The position numbers and the translations under genes are program-made. Positions 21,359 to 30,695 of a DNA stretch of 64,000 nucleotides are shown in pieces. The stretch lies in the NCBI RefSeq assembly GCF_030408835.1, contig NZ_CP047357.1, forward strand, positions 2,294,001-2,358,000, given 5' to 3'. The notes beneath the pieces are model-generated. The model worked only from the letters and a program-made list of their open reading frames with translations. It searched no databases and had not been told where the DNA came from. Position 1 is the first letter of the stretch; each line of letters begins with the position of its first letter. This DNA comes from Corynebacterium freneyi (lineage in GTDB: Bacteria > Actinomycetota > Actinomycetes > Mycobacteriales > Mycobacteriaceae).

Positions 21359-22891
21359 GTGACCCAGCCTCTCCTCGAGCCGCAGACCGACGGTGCCGAA
21401 CCGGTTTCGCCCCGGGAGCCGCGCGTGCCGGTCCGGTGGACGCCGTGGGACACCCGCGCCTTCGCGGTGCTGGGCGTCGTCGCCGCGGTGTCGCGGTTCG
21501 CGGGTCTGCACTTCCCCACCGACGACGGCACCCCGGTCTTCGATGAAAAGCACTACGTCCCGCAGGCGTGGCAGATCCTGCGTTCCACGGGCGATCCGAT
21601 CGTCGGCGGCATCGAGGACAATCCGGGCTTCGGTCTGGTCGTCCATCCGCCGGTGGCGAAGCAGGTCATGGCCGTCGGCGAGTTGCTGTTCGGGTACACG
21701 CCGTTGGGGTGGCGGTTCATGTCCGCATTGTGCGGCGTCCTGGTGGTGCTGGCGATCATGGACATCACCCGCCGGCTGTCCGGTTCCGCCGCGGCCACGC
21801 TGGTGGCGGGCGTGGTGGCGATCGCCGACGGCGTGCTGTTCGTGTCGTCGCGCATGGGCATGCTCGACATCATCCAGACGGCCTTCATCATCGGTGCGGC
21901 ATGGGCGCTGATGGTGGACCGGGATCAGGTGGCGCGCAGATTGGCGGCGTCGCCGCCTCCGCTTGACGACGACCTCGGCCCACCCCTGCCGTGGCGGTGG
22001 TGGCGGTTCACGGCGGGTGTGCTGCTCGGTCTGGCGCTCGGCGTGAAATGGTCGGGCCTGTACTACATGGCGGCGTTCGGCCTGTTCAGCGTGTTCTGTG
22101 ATCTGGTCGACCGGCGTCGGGCGGGCGTCGGCAAGCCAACGCTGGGGGCCCTGGTCCGCGACACCCTGCCCGCGCTCGGGCACCTGGTGGCCGTGCCGTT
22201 GGCGGTGTACCTGCTGTCATGGCGTTCGTGGTTCGCCGAGGAAACCTCCGTGTACCGGCACCTGCCCGCCGACCAGCGCGACACCGGCATCCCCGGCGCC
22301 GACCGGCTGCCCGAGGCCGTGCAGAACTGGCTGCACTACCAACGCGGCGTCCTCGAATTCCACGGCTCGCTGACGACCTCCGGCGGCCACGAGCACCCGT
22401 GGGAATCCAAACCGTGGCAGTGGATCTGGTCCGGGCGGCCGATGCTGTACTACTCCACCGAAACGACCTGCATGGGCGGGCGGGAGTGCAAGGGCTGGCT
22501 GATGCTCTTCGGCACCCCGCCGATCTGGTGGTTGCTCGTCCCCGTCGTCGTCTGGGCCCTGTACCGCTGGGTGCTCCGCCGCGACGGCCGATTCGCCCTG
22601 CCCGCCATCGGATTCCTCGCCTCATGGGTGCCGTGGCTCATCGTCTACGACCGCCAGATGTACTTCTTCTACGCCACGGCGCTGATCCCCTTCGTGATCA
22701 TCGCCATCGCCCTCATCGCCGGCGACGTCGCGCGCTGGCGGCCTCGGGGGCGATCCGTCGGCATCGGCATCGTCGCGGCGTACCTCGCCGTCGTCGCCAC
22801 CGCATTCATTTTCTGGCTGCCCATCATGACGGGCATTCCCCTGCCGCTGGACACCTTCGAAATGCGCCTCTGGCTGCCGAGCTGGAAGTAA
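21359..22891 (+). CDS. pmt: protein O-mannosyltransferase (GT39)
   Basis: Integral membrane GT39 enzyme of about 510 aa that moves mannose from polyprenyl-phosphate-mannose onto Ser/Thr of proteins exported through Sec. Seen: the DEKHYVPQAW motif after the first helix, where the catalytic acidic residue is expected, repeated membrane helices, and the C-terminal LPSWK. Start options are TTG 21341, GTG 21353 and GTG 21359 (MTQPLLEPQ); the last is chosen. A 21-bp tandem repeat begins at its final codons. Confidence 0.92.
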   Translation: MTQPLLEPQTDGAEPVSPREPRVPVRWTPWDTRAFAVLGVVAAVSRFAGLHFPTDDGTPVFDEKHYVPQAWQILRSTGDPIVGGIEDNPGFGLVVHPPVAKQVMAVGELLFGYTPLGWRFMSALCGVLVVLAIMDITRRLSGSAAATLVAGVVAIADGVLFVSSRMGMLDIIQTAFIIGAAWALMVDRDQVARRLAASPPPLDDDLGPPLPWRWWRFTAGVLLGLALGVKWSGLYYMAAFGLFSVFCDLVDRRRAGVGKPTLGALVRDTLPALGHLVAVPLAVYLLSWRSWFAEETSVYRHLPADQRDTGIPGADRLPEAVQNWLHYQRGVLEFHGSLTTSGGHEHPWESKPWQWIWSGRPMLYYSTETTCMGGRECKGWLMLFGTPPIWWLLVPVVVWALYRWVLRRDGRFALPAIGFLASWVPWLIVYDRQMYFFYATALIPFVIIAIALIAGDVARWRPRGRSVGIGIVAAYLAVVATAFIFWLPIMTGIPLPLDTFEMRLWLPSWK

Positions 22892-22964
22892 CCGGAGCAG
22901 GGCAGGAAGTAACCGGGGCCGAGCTGCAAGTAATAGGAGCGGGGCTGGAAGCAACGGGCGGCGG
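22881..22964 (+). repeat. four 21-bp tandem repeats across the pmt stop codon
   Basis: Units 22881-22901, 22902-22922, 22923-22943 and 22944-22964, each close to GCTGGAAGTAACCGGAGCGGG. The first contains the last codons and TAA of pmt. The last ends exactly where the stop of the convergent gene begins. Confidence 0.85.
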
Positions 22965-23792
22965 TCAGTAGTCCACGTCGCCCGGCAGACCCTGCACGGG
23001 TCGGCCCGCCGCCGCACGCCACGCCTGCGCCATCGCCGCGGGGGTATGACCGCCGAGCCACACCAGCCCCAGGGCGAGCGCGGAGACGGCCATGAGGGCC
23101 AGACCCGCGACATCGGCGACGCCGAGGGTGCCCAGCACCAGATCGTGGGTGGCGAAGCCGATGGAGAACATCGCCGCCGCACCGTAGACGGGCGTCATGC
23201 CCATCGCCGCGCGCGGCCGCCACGCCGCCCAGAACATGCCCACGGCAAACGCCATGCGCAGCGCCACCACATCGATGGTGGGGGCCACCAACTCGTCGAG
23301 GGCGGCGGCCGCCGCCGCGGCGTCGTCACCCAACGCCTGCCCCAGATCCACGCCCGCGTCGGCGGACGCCTGATCCATCGCACCGCCCGCGCCGACCAAC
23401 AAACCGATGCCCCACACCAGATGCAGGACGCCCAACAGCACGAGCAGCACCCGCGCGGAACCGGTGACGAAAAACCACGCACGCTCACGCCGGCGTCGCT
23501 CCGGTTCGACGGTCGACAAAATGCGCTCCGACAACGCGGCCATGTCGGCGGGGTCGGGAAGCGACGGACGTGCCGCCGGGCCGACCGCACCGGATGCCGA
23601 ACCCGACGCGGTGCCGCCCGGTTCCCCCGCCGGGCCCATGAGCAGAGAACGATTCAACGCGACGGCTTTCTCGAACCACGCGCGGCACTCGTCGCAGGCG
23701 TCGAGATGCGCGTCGACGACGTCATCGTCGGCACCCGACTGCTCGCCGTCGAGACGCGCCGACAGCGCGGCGCGAACATCCTCGCACTTCAT
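22965..23792 (-). CDS. membrane protein with N-terminal anti-sigma-type zinc finger
   Basis: A 275-aa protein. The first 70 residues hold a zf-HC2 / anti-sigma zinc-finger pattern (MKCEDVRAALSARLDGE, then DAHLDACDECRAWFE, giving H-x3-C-x2-C). After a linker come four or more membrane helices (VLLVLLGVLHLVWGIGLLV; MAFAVGMFWAAW; VYGAAAMFSIGFATHDLVL; VAGLALMAVSALALGLVWL). No sigma factor gene is adjacent, so the finger may bind another partner or respond to redox. A strong ribosome site (GGAGGGGG) precedes ATG 23792. It follows doxX by 11 bp, so they are one operon. Confidence 0.82.
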   Translation of the reverse strand: MKCEDVRAALSARLDGEQSGADDDVVDAHLDACDECRAWFEKAVALNRSLLMGPAGEPGGTASGSASGAVGPAARPSLPDPADMAALSERILSTVEPERRRRERAWFFVTGSARVLLVLLGVLHLVWGIGLLVGAGGAMDQASADAGVDLGQALGDDAAAAAAALDELVAPTIDVVALRMAFAVGMFWAAWRPRAAMGMTPVYGAAAMFSIGFATHDLVLGTLGVADVAGLALMAVSALALGLVWLGGHTPAAMAQAWRAAAGRPVQGLPGDVDY

Positions 23793-23803
23793 GCGGCCCC
23801 CTC

Positions 23804-24208
23804 CTACGCGGTGAACAGCCGGTCGAGACTGGCCCGCCCCGCCCCGAACGCCCACACCACGATCAATCCGCCGATGAGGGACAGCACCAGTTCCGCGCCA
23901 TCGTCGCGCATGAACAGACCATTGCCCAGATGCACGGCCCACAGGGCGCCCAGCATGGTCACCACCAGCACCATCGCCACCGCCGGGGCCAACAGCCCCA
24001 AAATGAGCAGCGCACCGCCGACGAGCTCGACGATGGCCATCAACCACACGGTGATCTCCGCCTGCGGGATGCCCGCCGCCACGAAATAACCGGTCGTCTT
24101 GTCGACGCCGGTGATGAAGATCTTGTCCCACCCATGGGAGACGAAAATGACGCCCAGGATGAGGCGGAGCACGAGCAGCGCTCCATCGCGTACGGCGGGT
24201 CGGTCCAT
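23804..24208 (-). CDS. DoxX family membrane protein
   Basis: A 134-aa DoxX/DoxD-like protein with four membrane helices (GALLVLRLILGVIFVSHG; VWLMAIVELVGGALLILGLL; VAMVLVVTMLGALWAV; VLSLIGGLIVVWAFG). Members of the family have been tied to thiol and redox stress in mycobacteria. ATG 24208 has no clear ribosome site, but a -10-like TATTCT lies 8 nt upstream, so the message may be leaderless. It leads the operon with 22965-23792. Confidence 0.85.
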   Translation of the reverse strand: MDRPAVRDGALLVLRLILGVIFVSHGWDKIFITGVDKTTGYFVAAGIPQAEITVWLMAIVELVGGALLILGLLAPAVAMVLVVTMLGALWAVHLGNGLFMRDDGAELVLSLIGGLIVVWAFGAGRASLDRLFTA

Positions 24209-24303
24209 GGACGTCAAGAATAGCCGGGGTGCCCCAAGCGCGAAAAAGGGCCCTTCCGAACCCCTTCGGAAGAACCCTGTCGCTGACACCCGGGTGTCGA
24301 GCG

Positions 24304-24376
24304 TGGAGCTAAGGGGAATCGAACCCCTGACCTTCTCGATGCGAACGAGACGCGCTACCAACTGCGCTATAGCCCC
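24304..24376 (-). tRNA. tRNA-Ala (CGC)
   Basis: 73-nt cloverleaf read on the minus strand. Acceptor GGGGCTA pairs with TAGCTCC, with one G-T pair. The D arm is GCGC/GCGC, the anticodon stem TCTCG/CGAGA with loop TTCGCAT and anticodon CGC, and the T arm AGGGG-TTCGATT-CCCCT. Discriminator base A; CCA is not encoded. Confidence 0.95.
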
Positions 24377-24474
24377 TCGCGCCTACGGGATCCGGATTCC
24401 GGCGAAGGTACCGGCTTCCCGTCTGCGACGAAAGCAACTTTAACAGCCCCACCCCGGGGGCCAAAATCAGCAGG

Positions 24475-25857
24475 TCATTGGCCCGCGGCCCGGCGGATGT
24501 CCTCCTCCGGGAACTCATGGGTGGCGTAAGGCAGATCCGCGAAATCCGGGTCCTCGTCGTCAAGCTCGACGACGACGGCACCGGGGCGGCGCAGTCGCTC
24601 GGGAATGCCCAACTCCTCGTCCTCGGAGTTGCGCACGCCCATGCGGGCCATCTTCATTCGGCGGATGCGCCGGGCGCGCAGTTCCTTCTCCGCGATGACG
24701 GTGCGGCGCAGGTACACCAGGTACAGCACCATCAGCCCGGTGCCGGCCAGCGGCAGCCACCAGGTCCAGCCGCCGACGACGACGCCGAGGACGACCCCCA
24801 GCACGATCAGCGCGGCCAACACGCCGACGCTGCGGCGGCGACGCGCGAAGCGGGTCTCGGCGTAGCGGGCGTCGGACACCGGGTCGAAACCGCCACGACC
24901 GCGGCGACGCTCGGCGAACGCCAGATCATCGTCGGTGAGGGTGTCGTCGAGCTCGGCGAAATCGGCGTCGTCGACATCGAGGTCGGCGTCGGAACCGGCG
25001 TCGGCATCGGAATCGTCGGTGAGCACCAGCTCATCATCGGTCTCGGCGACGGCATCCGCATCCGCACCGTCCTCTGCGGTCTCGGCAGCGTCGGTGGTCT
25101 CGGCGGCCTCGGCGTCGTCCGCATCAGCGTCATCGGCGGCGGCTTCGGCAGCGGCGGCGGACTGCCCCGCCGAAGTCTCACCGTCGATGACCAGGAAGTC
25201 CTCCGGGGTCAGGTACGCGCGGGCGTCCTCGACCGACGCATCGGCGATGGCCTTGGCGGCCGCGGCGCGCGTGGACGGCTCCTCGGCGGCAAGGTCGGCG
25301 TCGTCATCGACCGCAGCGTCGGCGTTCACCTCACCGCCGGCCTCCGAGTCGGTGTCCGCGTCTGCCTCCGCGTCGGCGGCCGCATCCGCACCGGCATCGG
25401 CACCGGCATCGGCACCCGCCTCGAGCTCGTAGACGATGTCGCCGTCGACGACCGCCGGCACCTCATCGGCTGCGGCCGCGTCCCCGGAACCGGCATCGTC
25501 GCCACGCACACGGCGCCCGAGACGCGACCGCCCACCCCGGGCGTCGAGATCCCCGGCGCCCTCCTCCGTGTCGTCGATGAGGATGGCGTCATCCAGGTCA
25601 TCGCGCGGATCATCCAGCTCGGCGTCGACGGTCTCCAGCGACTCGTCGACCTCCTCGCCCGGGGCGCGCACGTCACGCTCGGTCAGGGCCGGGCGACGGC
25701 GCCGCGTGGCCACGGACTCGCCGCCCTGGTGGAGCAGACGCGTGCGGCCAAGTGCCTCGGACGTGCGCCGGATGGGCTGCCTGGTGTTGACCACCAACGG
25801 CGCGAGCACGAACAGCCACACCACGACGATGAGCACGAGGAGCAGAGAGCTCGACAT
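24475..25857 (-). CDS. glpR: gephyrin-like protein receptor GlpR (cell division membrane protein)
   Basis: A 460-aa membrane protein. It has a helix right at the start (LLLVLIVVVWLFVLAPLVV), then a conserved basic stretch (TRQPIRRTSEALGRTRLL) and a long acidic, Ala/Asp-rich disordered region (about residues 55-355, e.g. AGADAGADAGADAAADAE). Two C-terminal helices follow (VGVLAALIVLGVVLGVVVGG; WWLPLAGTGLMVLYLVYL), then a basic segment. This is the layout of GlpR, the receptor that holds the gephyrin-like Glp at the FtsZ ring in C. glutamicum, and the gene order galU-glp-rimJ-glpR agrees. AGGAGG precedes ATG 25857. Confidence 0.82.
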   Translation of the reverse strand: MSSSLLLVLIVVVWLFVLAPLVVNTRQPIRRTSEALGRTRLLHQGGESVATRRRRPALTERDVRAPGEEVDESLETVDAELDDPRDDLDDAILIDDTEEGAGDLDARGGRSRLGRRVRGDDAGSGDAAAADEVPAVVDGDIVYELEAGADAGADAGADAAADAEADADTDSEAGGEVNADAAVDDDADLAAEEPSTRAAAAKAIADASVEDARAYLTPEDFLVIDGETSAGQSAAAAEAAADDADADDAEAAETTDAAETAEDGADADAVAETDDELVLTDDSDADAGSDADLDVDDADFAELDDTLTDDDLAFAERRRGRGGFDPVSDARYAETRFARRRRSVGVLAALIVLGVVLGVVVGGWTWWLPLAGTGLMVLYLVYLRRTVIAEKELRARRIRRMKMARMGVRNSEDEELGIPERLRRPGAVVVELDDEDPDFADLPYATHEFPEEDIRRAAGQ

Positions 25858-25936
25858 GGTCGGGATTCCTCCTGTCGTCGGAAATGTCCCCGGTGCCGCA
25901 GGCCCTTCCCCGACCCGGCATGGGTTTGGATCAACG

Positions 25937-26650
25937 TTAACGCCCGTCCCCGGGGTTTCGTTCCCGCCACGCCGATCCGTCGACGACGTCGCCGCGCAGC
26001 GTACGCACCGCCCCCGACGCCACGAGCGCATCGACCGCGCCACCCTGCGTCGTCAGCCGCTCCAACAGCAGGTGATCCCGCCAGGCGCCGTCGATGTGGA
26101 ACGCCTCGCGGACCACGCCGACCTCCCGGAAACCGCAGCGCTCCAGCACCGTCCGCGATGCCGCGTTGTCGGCGAGCACGGTCGCCTCGATGCGGTGCAT
26201 CCCCAGCGCCTCCGCATGGTCGCAGGCCAGGGCGAGCGCCGCGGTGGCGGCTCCCCCGCCCCAGTACGGCGACGCCACCCAGTACCCCGCCCAGCAGGTG
26301 GCCACCGGGAACGGGCGGATGGAGCCGAGAGTCATCTGCCCGGCGAACCGTCCGTCGAGCTCGATGGCGGCGGTGGCGGCGTGCCCGTCGGCGGCCGCGA
26401 ACCGGGCACCGCGGAGCATCTTCCGAAACGCCCGCGGCGAGCTGGCCTTCTCCCAGTCCGGTTCCCCGGTGGGTTCGACGGCACGCAGGATCGCCTCGTC
26501 GCCCAGCCGCGCCGCCCGCCATTCAGCCAGGTCGGAGCGCCGCAACGGCCGCAGTCGCACGATGCCGGCGGCGGTGATCAGGCGCTGCGACCGCATCTCC
26601 ATGTGTTTCGCCGTCTCCCCGCTCGCCGTCCGTCGTCGCGTCACGCTCAT
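25937..26650 (-). CDS. rimJ: RimJ/RimL-type GNAT acetyltransferase
   Basis: A 237-aa GNAT enzyme expected to acetylate a protein N-terminus, possibly a ribosomal protein. Seen: VRLRPLRRSDLAEWRAAR, then GYWVASPYWGGGAATAALALAC (acetyl-CoA-binding region) and HRIEATVLADNAASRTVLERCGF, all typical of RimJ. It sits 23 bp after the glp stop and before glpR. A copy of the GCTTGACGACG word lies in that short gap, 26651-26661. Confidence 0.88.
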   Translation of the reverse strand: MSVTRRRTASGETAKHMEMRSQRLITAAGIVRLRPLRRSDLAEWRAARLGDEAILRAVEPTGEPDWEKASSPRAFRKMLRGARFAAADGHAATAAIELDGRFAGQMTLGSIRPFPVATCWAGYWVASPYWGGGAATAALALACDHAEALGMHRIEATVLADNAASRTVLERCGFREVGVVREAFHIDGAWRDHLLLERLTTQGGAVDALVASGAVRTLRGDVVDGSAWRERNPGDGR

Positions 26651-26673
26651 GCTTGACGACGTCCACGTGGACG

Positions 26674-27924
26674 CTACGCCTGCCGTGCCAGGAAGAGGAC
26701 GTCGACGATGTCGCCGGGGCGCACGTGCGTGACGTCGTCGGGCACGACCACCAGGCAGTTGGCCTCGGCGAGACCCGCCAACAGGTGAGCCTGTGCGCCC
26801 GTGGCGCCGCCGAAGGGCTGCACCAGGTACTCGGAGGTCTCCCGGTCGCGCATGAGCTGACCGCGGATCAGGCCGCGGCGGCCGGCCACCGAGTCGACGG
26901 GGGCGATGGCGCGGGCGGGGACGGTGCGGCGGCGGGGGTTGCTCTTGCCCAACGCGATGCGGATCAGGGGGCGGACCATCACCTCGAACACGACCATCGC
27001 CGACACCGGGTTGGACGGCAGGAGGAAGGTGGGGATGCGGTCGTCGCCGAGCAGCCCGAAGCCCTGCACCGAACCGGGGTGCATGGCCACCCGCTCGACG
27101 TCGATCTCGCCCATCTCGGACAGCACGCGCCGGACTTCGTCGCCGGCGGCACCGCCCACGGCGCCGGTGATGACCAGCAGCTCGGACTTGATCAGCTGGC
27201 CTTCGATGATCTCGCGGATCCGACGGGGCTCGCCGGCGGCGATGCCCACGCGGTGGACCTCCGCCCCGGCGTCGCGGCCGGCGGCGGCCAGCGCGTAGGA
27301 GTTGACGTCGTAAACCTGGCCGAGGCCCGGCTCCCGGTCGACGTCGACGAGCTCGGCGCCGATGGACACCACGGACATGCGCGGCCGGGGATGCACGAGC
27401 ACCTTCGACCGGCCGACGGCGGCCAGCAACCCCACCTGCGCCGGGGAAATCACCGCACCGGCGGACACGGCAACGTCACCGGGCTGGATGTCGTCGCCGA
27501 CGCGGCGGACGAAGTCGCCCGACTTCACGGCCCGCAGGGCGGTCACGCGACGCTCGCCGCGGTCGGACCAGTCCAGGGGCAGCACGGCGTCGGCCAGGGT
27601 CGGCAGCGGGGCGCCGGTGTGGACGCGGACGGCCTGCTTCGGCTGCAGCCGCATCGGGTGGTGCGAGCCCGCGGACACCTCGCCGACGACGGGCAAGGTC
27701 ACTTCGTCGAATTCCGCCAGGGTCTCCCCCGAGTCGCCGCGCACGTCGACGGCGCGGACGGCGTAACCGTCGATGGCGGACTGCACGAACCCGGGCAGGG
27801 GCGTCTCCGCGACGACGTCTTCGGCGCAGAGCAGTCCCAGCGACTCCGAAATGGCGATGCGCACCGGGGCGGGCATCGCCGCGTTCGCGGTGATCGTCGC
27901 GAGCTGCTCCTCGACTGAGCGCAT
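26674..27924 (-). CDS. glp: gephyrin/MoeA-like protein Glp, probable FtsZ-linked division factor
   Basis: A 416-aa MoeA/gephyrin-fold protein. The scaffold is clear (FVQSAIDGYAVRA, VHTGAPLP, ADAVLPLDW, VYDVNSYAL). Two enzyme motifs are altered: the loop that usually reads TGGVSVGDxD is ITGAVGGAAGDEV, and LPGNPVS is LPSNPVS. With its place beside rimJ and glpR this supports the structural division role described for Glp in C. glutamicum rather than molybdopterin-molybdate insertion. Its start overlaps the galU stop (TGATG). MoeA remains the alternative label. Confidence 0.85.
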   Translation of the reverse strand: MRSVEEQLATITANAAMPAPVRIAISESLGLLCAEDVVAETPLPGFVQSAIDGYAVRAVDVRGDSGETLAEFDEVTLPVVGEVSAGSHHPMRLQPKQAVRVHTGAPLPTLADAVLPLDWSDRGERRVTALRAVKSGDFVRRVGDDIQPGDVAVSAGAVISPAQVGLLAAVGRSKVLVHPRPRMSVVSIGAELVDVDREPGLGQVYDVNSYALAAAGRDAGAEVHRVGIAAGEPRRIREIIEGQLIKSELLVITGAVGGAAGDEVRRVLSEMGEIDVERVAMHPGSVQGFGLLGDDRIPTFLLPSNPVSAMVVFEVMVRPLIRIALGKSNPRRRTVPARAIAPVDSVAGRRGLIRGQLMRDRETSEYLVQPFGGATGAQAHLLAGLAEANCLVVVPDDVTHVRPGDIVDVLFLARQA

Positions 27925-28919
27925 CAGGCGTCCCCGGTTTCCTCGTCGCAGAAGTCCGGCGAATCACCCTGGGGCAGGCGGCGTTCCAGGTAGCGGCGCA
28001 GCGACGGGCCGTACGTCGGGTGGCGCAGGCCGAAGTCGACGCACGCCTTGATGAAGCCGCCCGGGTTGCCCAGGTCGTGGCGGAAACCGTCGTGGATGAC
28101 GATGTGCACCGGGTGACCCTCTTGGATGAGCAGCTCGATGGCATCGGTGAGCTGGTACTCGCCGCCCTTGCCGCGGTCGATGCGGCGCAGGGCGTCGAAG
28201 ATGGCGCGGTCGAGCAGGTAGCGGCCCACGGCGACGAACGTCGACGGCGCCTCCTCCGGGGAGGGCTTCTCCACCATGCCGCGCACGCGCTTGACGTCGG
28301 AGGCGGCGGCGCCACCGTCGGCACCGTCGGCGGGCTCCTCGATGTCGAAGACGCCGTAGTTGAACACGTCCTCGCGAGGCAGCTCGAGGGCGCACAGCAC
28401 GGATCCGCCGTATTCGGCGCGGACGGCGGCCATGCGCTCCATCACGCCGACGGGCAGCACCAGGTCGTCGGGAAGCATGACTGCGACGGCCTCTTCGTCG
28501 TCGTCGAGAAGCTCTTCGGCGACGAGCACCGCATGCCCCAGGCCGAGGGGCTTTTCCTGCACGACGCCGCGGACCTCGATGACCTCGGTGGCGCGGTTGA
28601 CCTTGTCGGCGATGTCGTTCTTGCCGCGCTCGCGCAGCGTTTCCTCCAGGTCGGGGCGGGGCTTGAAGTGCCCGAGCACGCCGTCCTTGCTGGGGGCGGT
28701 GACCACGGCGAGGCGGTCGGCGCCGGCGGCCGCGGCTTCTTCGGCGATCATCTCGATGCCGGGGGTGTCCACCACCGGCAGCAGTTCCTTCGGCACGGTC
28801 TTCGTCGCCGGCAGGAACCTGGTGCCCATGCCGGCGGCGGGGACGATGACCGTGCGGGCGGCATCACGTCCGGGGGCGTCGCTTCCGGCGTTGTCGTGGG
28901 CGTCGTGCGGAGTGGTCAT
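27924..28919 (-). CDS. galU: UTP-glucose-1-phosphate uridylyltransferase
   Basis: A 331-aa enzyme making UDP-glucose for trehalose, glycogen and envelope sugars. Seen: VIVPAAGMGTRFLPATKTVPKE (nucleotide-binding start), the EKPLGLGHAV motif, VMLPDDLVLP, and the catalytic-site region VEKPSPEEAPS. It leads the operon galU-glp-rimJ-glpR. It is divergent from the folate cyclo-ligase gene with about 60 bp between starts. Confidence 0.95.
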   Translation of the reverse strand: MTTPHDAHDNAGSDAPGRDAARTVIVPAAGMGTRFLPATKTVPKELLPVVDTPGIEMIAEEAAAAGADRLAVVTAPSKDGVLGHFKPRPDLEETLRERGKNDIADKVNRATEVIEVRGVVQEKPLGLGHAVLVAEELLDDDEEAVAVMLPDDLVLPVGVMERMAAVRAEYGGSVLCALELPREDVFNYGVFDIEEPADGADGGAAASDVKRVRGMVEKPSPEEAPSTFVAVGRYLLDRAIFDALRRIDRGKGGEYQLTDAIELLIQEGHPVHIVIHDGFRHDLGNPGGFIKACVDFGLRHPTYGPSLRRYLERRLPQGDSPDFCDEETGDA

Positions 28920-28980
28920 GCGCCCACCCTACCGACTGTCGGGGCCCTGTCCCGGGAAGCCGGGCGGTAGTGTCGCGCAC

Positions 28981-29673
28981 ATGGGAAACGTGTCGGACGG
29001 GGCCTCGAAATCGGCTTTACGACGGTCGCTGCTTGAGCGGCGCAGCGTCTCGGACCCGGTGCGGCGGGGACGCGACGATGCGCGACTCGCCGCCCGGGTG
29101 ACGGAGTGGATCGCCTCGCACACGGCGGGATCCACCGCACCCGGACCCTCTGCGTCCGGGTCCGGAACGCCGGTATCCGCGTCCGGCGGGGTCATCACCA
29201 TCGCCGCGCACGTGCCGGTCGACGTCGAACCCGGCGCCACGTCGCTCGCCCCCGACCGGCTCCTCGACTCGCTGGCGACGATCGCCGGGATGCCGCCGGT
29301 GCGCCTTCTCCTGCCCGTGTGCCCGCCCGGGCCGCCCGCGGCCCTGCACTGGGCGGAGTACTCGGACGGCTCGACCCGGGGCAGCCTCGCGCCGGGCAAG
29401 TACGGGCTGCCCGAGCCCGTCGGCCCGAGGTTGGGGCCCGAGGCCATCGCCGATGCCGCGGTCGTCATCGTCCCCGGCGTGGCCGCCGACCGGACGGGCA
29501 TGCGGATGGGCCGGGGCGCCGGCTACTACGACCGCAGCCTCGCCCACGCGACCGGCGCAGTCGCCGTGATCCTCCACCCGAACGAGGTCGTCGACGCCGT
29601 GCCCCACGACGTCCATGACCTTCCCGTCGACGCCGTCATCACCGCCGACGAACTGATCCTCCCCCGCCCCTGA
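28981..29673 (+). CDS. 5-formyltetrahydrofolate cyclo-ligase
   Basis: A 230-aa ATP-dependent enzyme that recycles 5-formyl-THF to 5,10-methenyl-THF. Seen: an N-terminal basic helix (KSALRRSLLERRSVS), KYGLPEP, VIVPGVAADRTGMRMG and the family signature GRGAGYYDRSLA. A Ser/Gly/Pro-rich insert (PGPSASGSGTPVSASGG) lengthens the N-terminal third. The place beside galU matches C. glutamicum. Confidence 0.92.
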   Translation: MGNVSDGASKSALRRSLLERRSVSDPVRRGRDDARLAARVTEWIASHTAGSTAPGPSASGSGTPVSASGGVITIAAHVPVDVEPGATSLAPDRLLDSLATIAGMPPVRLLLPVCPPGPPAALHWAEYSDGSTRGSLAPGKYGLPEPVGPRLGPEAIADAAVVIVPGVAADRTGMRMGRGAGYYDRSLAHATGAVAVILHPNEVVDAVPHDVHDLPVDAVITADELILPRP

Positions 29674-29826
29674 GCGGCCCCCGCCCACACACCGCGGACA
29701 CCCCGCGACCGAACGGGCACCCCCGGCCGAAAAAGATGGAACCGATCGTGCCCCGCGCGCGTCCAATGCATTGAGGAACAACGCACCGGGAACACACCGG
29801 AATAACACGAGGAAAGGGCGGGGATC

Positions 29827-30465
29827 ATGCGGGGGACGGATCACGGACGGGGCGGCGGCGACACGACCACCGGCCGCACCCGGCGGGGAGGGCGGTTGAC
29901 TCCCCGCAGGCGTCGTCAAGCAATCGCCGCGGGCCTGGTGGCGCTGGCCATCGCCGTCGCGGCGCGGGACCTGGCCACCCCGGACGCCGGCACGACCGAA
30001 GTCGTCGTGGCCGCCCGGGACGTCGCCGCCGGGACGGCCATTACCGAAGCCGACGTGACCGTCGCGGCGGTACCCGAGGAACACGTCCCCGACCGGGCGC
30101 TGGCCACCGTCGACGACGTCATCGGGGCGACGCCGGCCGGACCGTTGACGCGCGGCGAAATCCTCACCGAACCCCGATTCGCCGGAATGGCCCTGGCCGA
30201 AGCACTCACCGGCATCGCCGACGCGCACATCGTCGCCGTCGCTCCCCGCGACGCCGGACTCGCGCCGATGCTGCGCACCGGAGACATCGTGGACGTGCTC
30301 GCCCCCGGGCCCGAAGCGGGATCGGCGCGGCCCGTCGCCAACGGGGCCCGGGTCGTGCTTTCCGACGACGACGGCGTCGTCCTCCTCGCCCTCCCGCCCG
30401 GCGCCGCGGCGACCGTCGCATCCGCCGGCCTCGACCTGCCGCTGACGCTGGTGCTGTCCCGATGA
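29827..30465 (+). CDS. SAF-domain membrane-anchored protein (CpaB-like)
   Basis: A 212-aa protein with a basic cytoplasmic start, one membrane helix (AIAAGLVALAIAVAARDLA) and a SAF domain (about residues 55-125, VVVAARDVAAGTAITEADV and GPLTRGEILTEPRF). The C-terminal part resembles RcpC/CpaB, the pilus-assembly regulators, but no pilus genes are nearby. Many corynebacteria carry this gene between the folate cyclo-ligase and mscL. Exact role unknown. Confidence 0.82.
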   Translation: MRGTDHGRGGGDTTTGRTRRGGRLTPRRRRQAIAAGLVALAIAVAARDLATPDAGTTEVVVAARDVAAGTAITEADVTVAAVPEEHVPDRALATVDDVIGATPAGPLTRGEILTEPRFAGMALAEALTGIADAHIVAVAPRDAGLAPMLRTGDIVDVLAPGPEAGSARPVANGARVVLSDDDGVVLLALPPGAAATVASAGLDLPLTLVLSR

Positions 30466-30695
30466 CCGGCACTCACCCCAACCGCAAATCAACAGAAACG
30501 GATAATTCGAACGACAGAGATGTGGTTTCGATGCGGGGTTACGCACTGGCCAAAACCCGAGGAAGCGTCGACGAAAACGCTGGTTAACAAAGGCGAAGCG
30601 AACGGCGTTTTGTGATGTTCACCCCAATGGGGTGCTTTTCCGAAGTTGACCGATTATGTTGTATTCGTCAAGTCTCCGCAACGAAGGGAAACACC

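Noticed and set aside
24304..24376. tRNA-Ala as an integration site
   Set aside because: No repeat of the tRNA 3' end and no integrase found nearby.
25300..25440. Repeats of GCATCGGCACCGGC in glpR as a CRISPR-like array
   Set aside because: They are coding repeats for Ala-Gly-Ala-Asp in a disordered region, with no spacers.
30620..30634. Hairpin CACCCC-AAT-GGGGTG upstream of mscL as a terminator
   Set aside because: No T run follows and it lies only about 60 bp before mscL; it could be an operator but evidence is thin.
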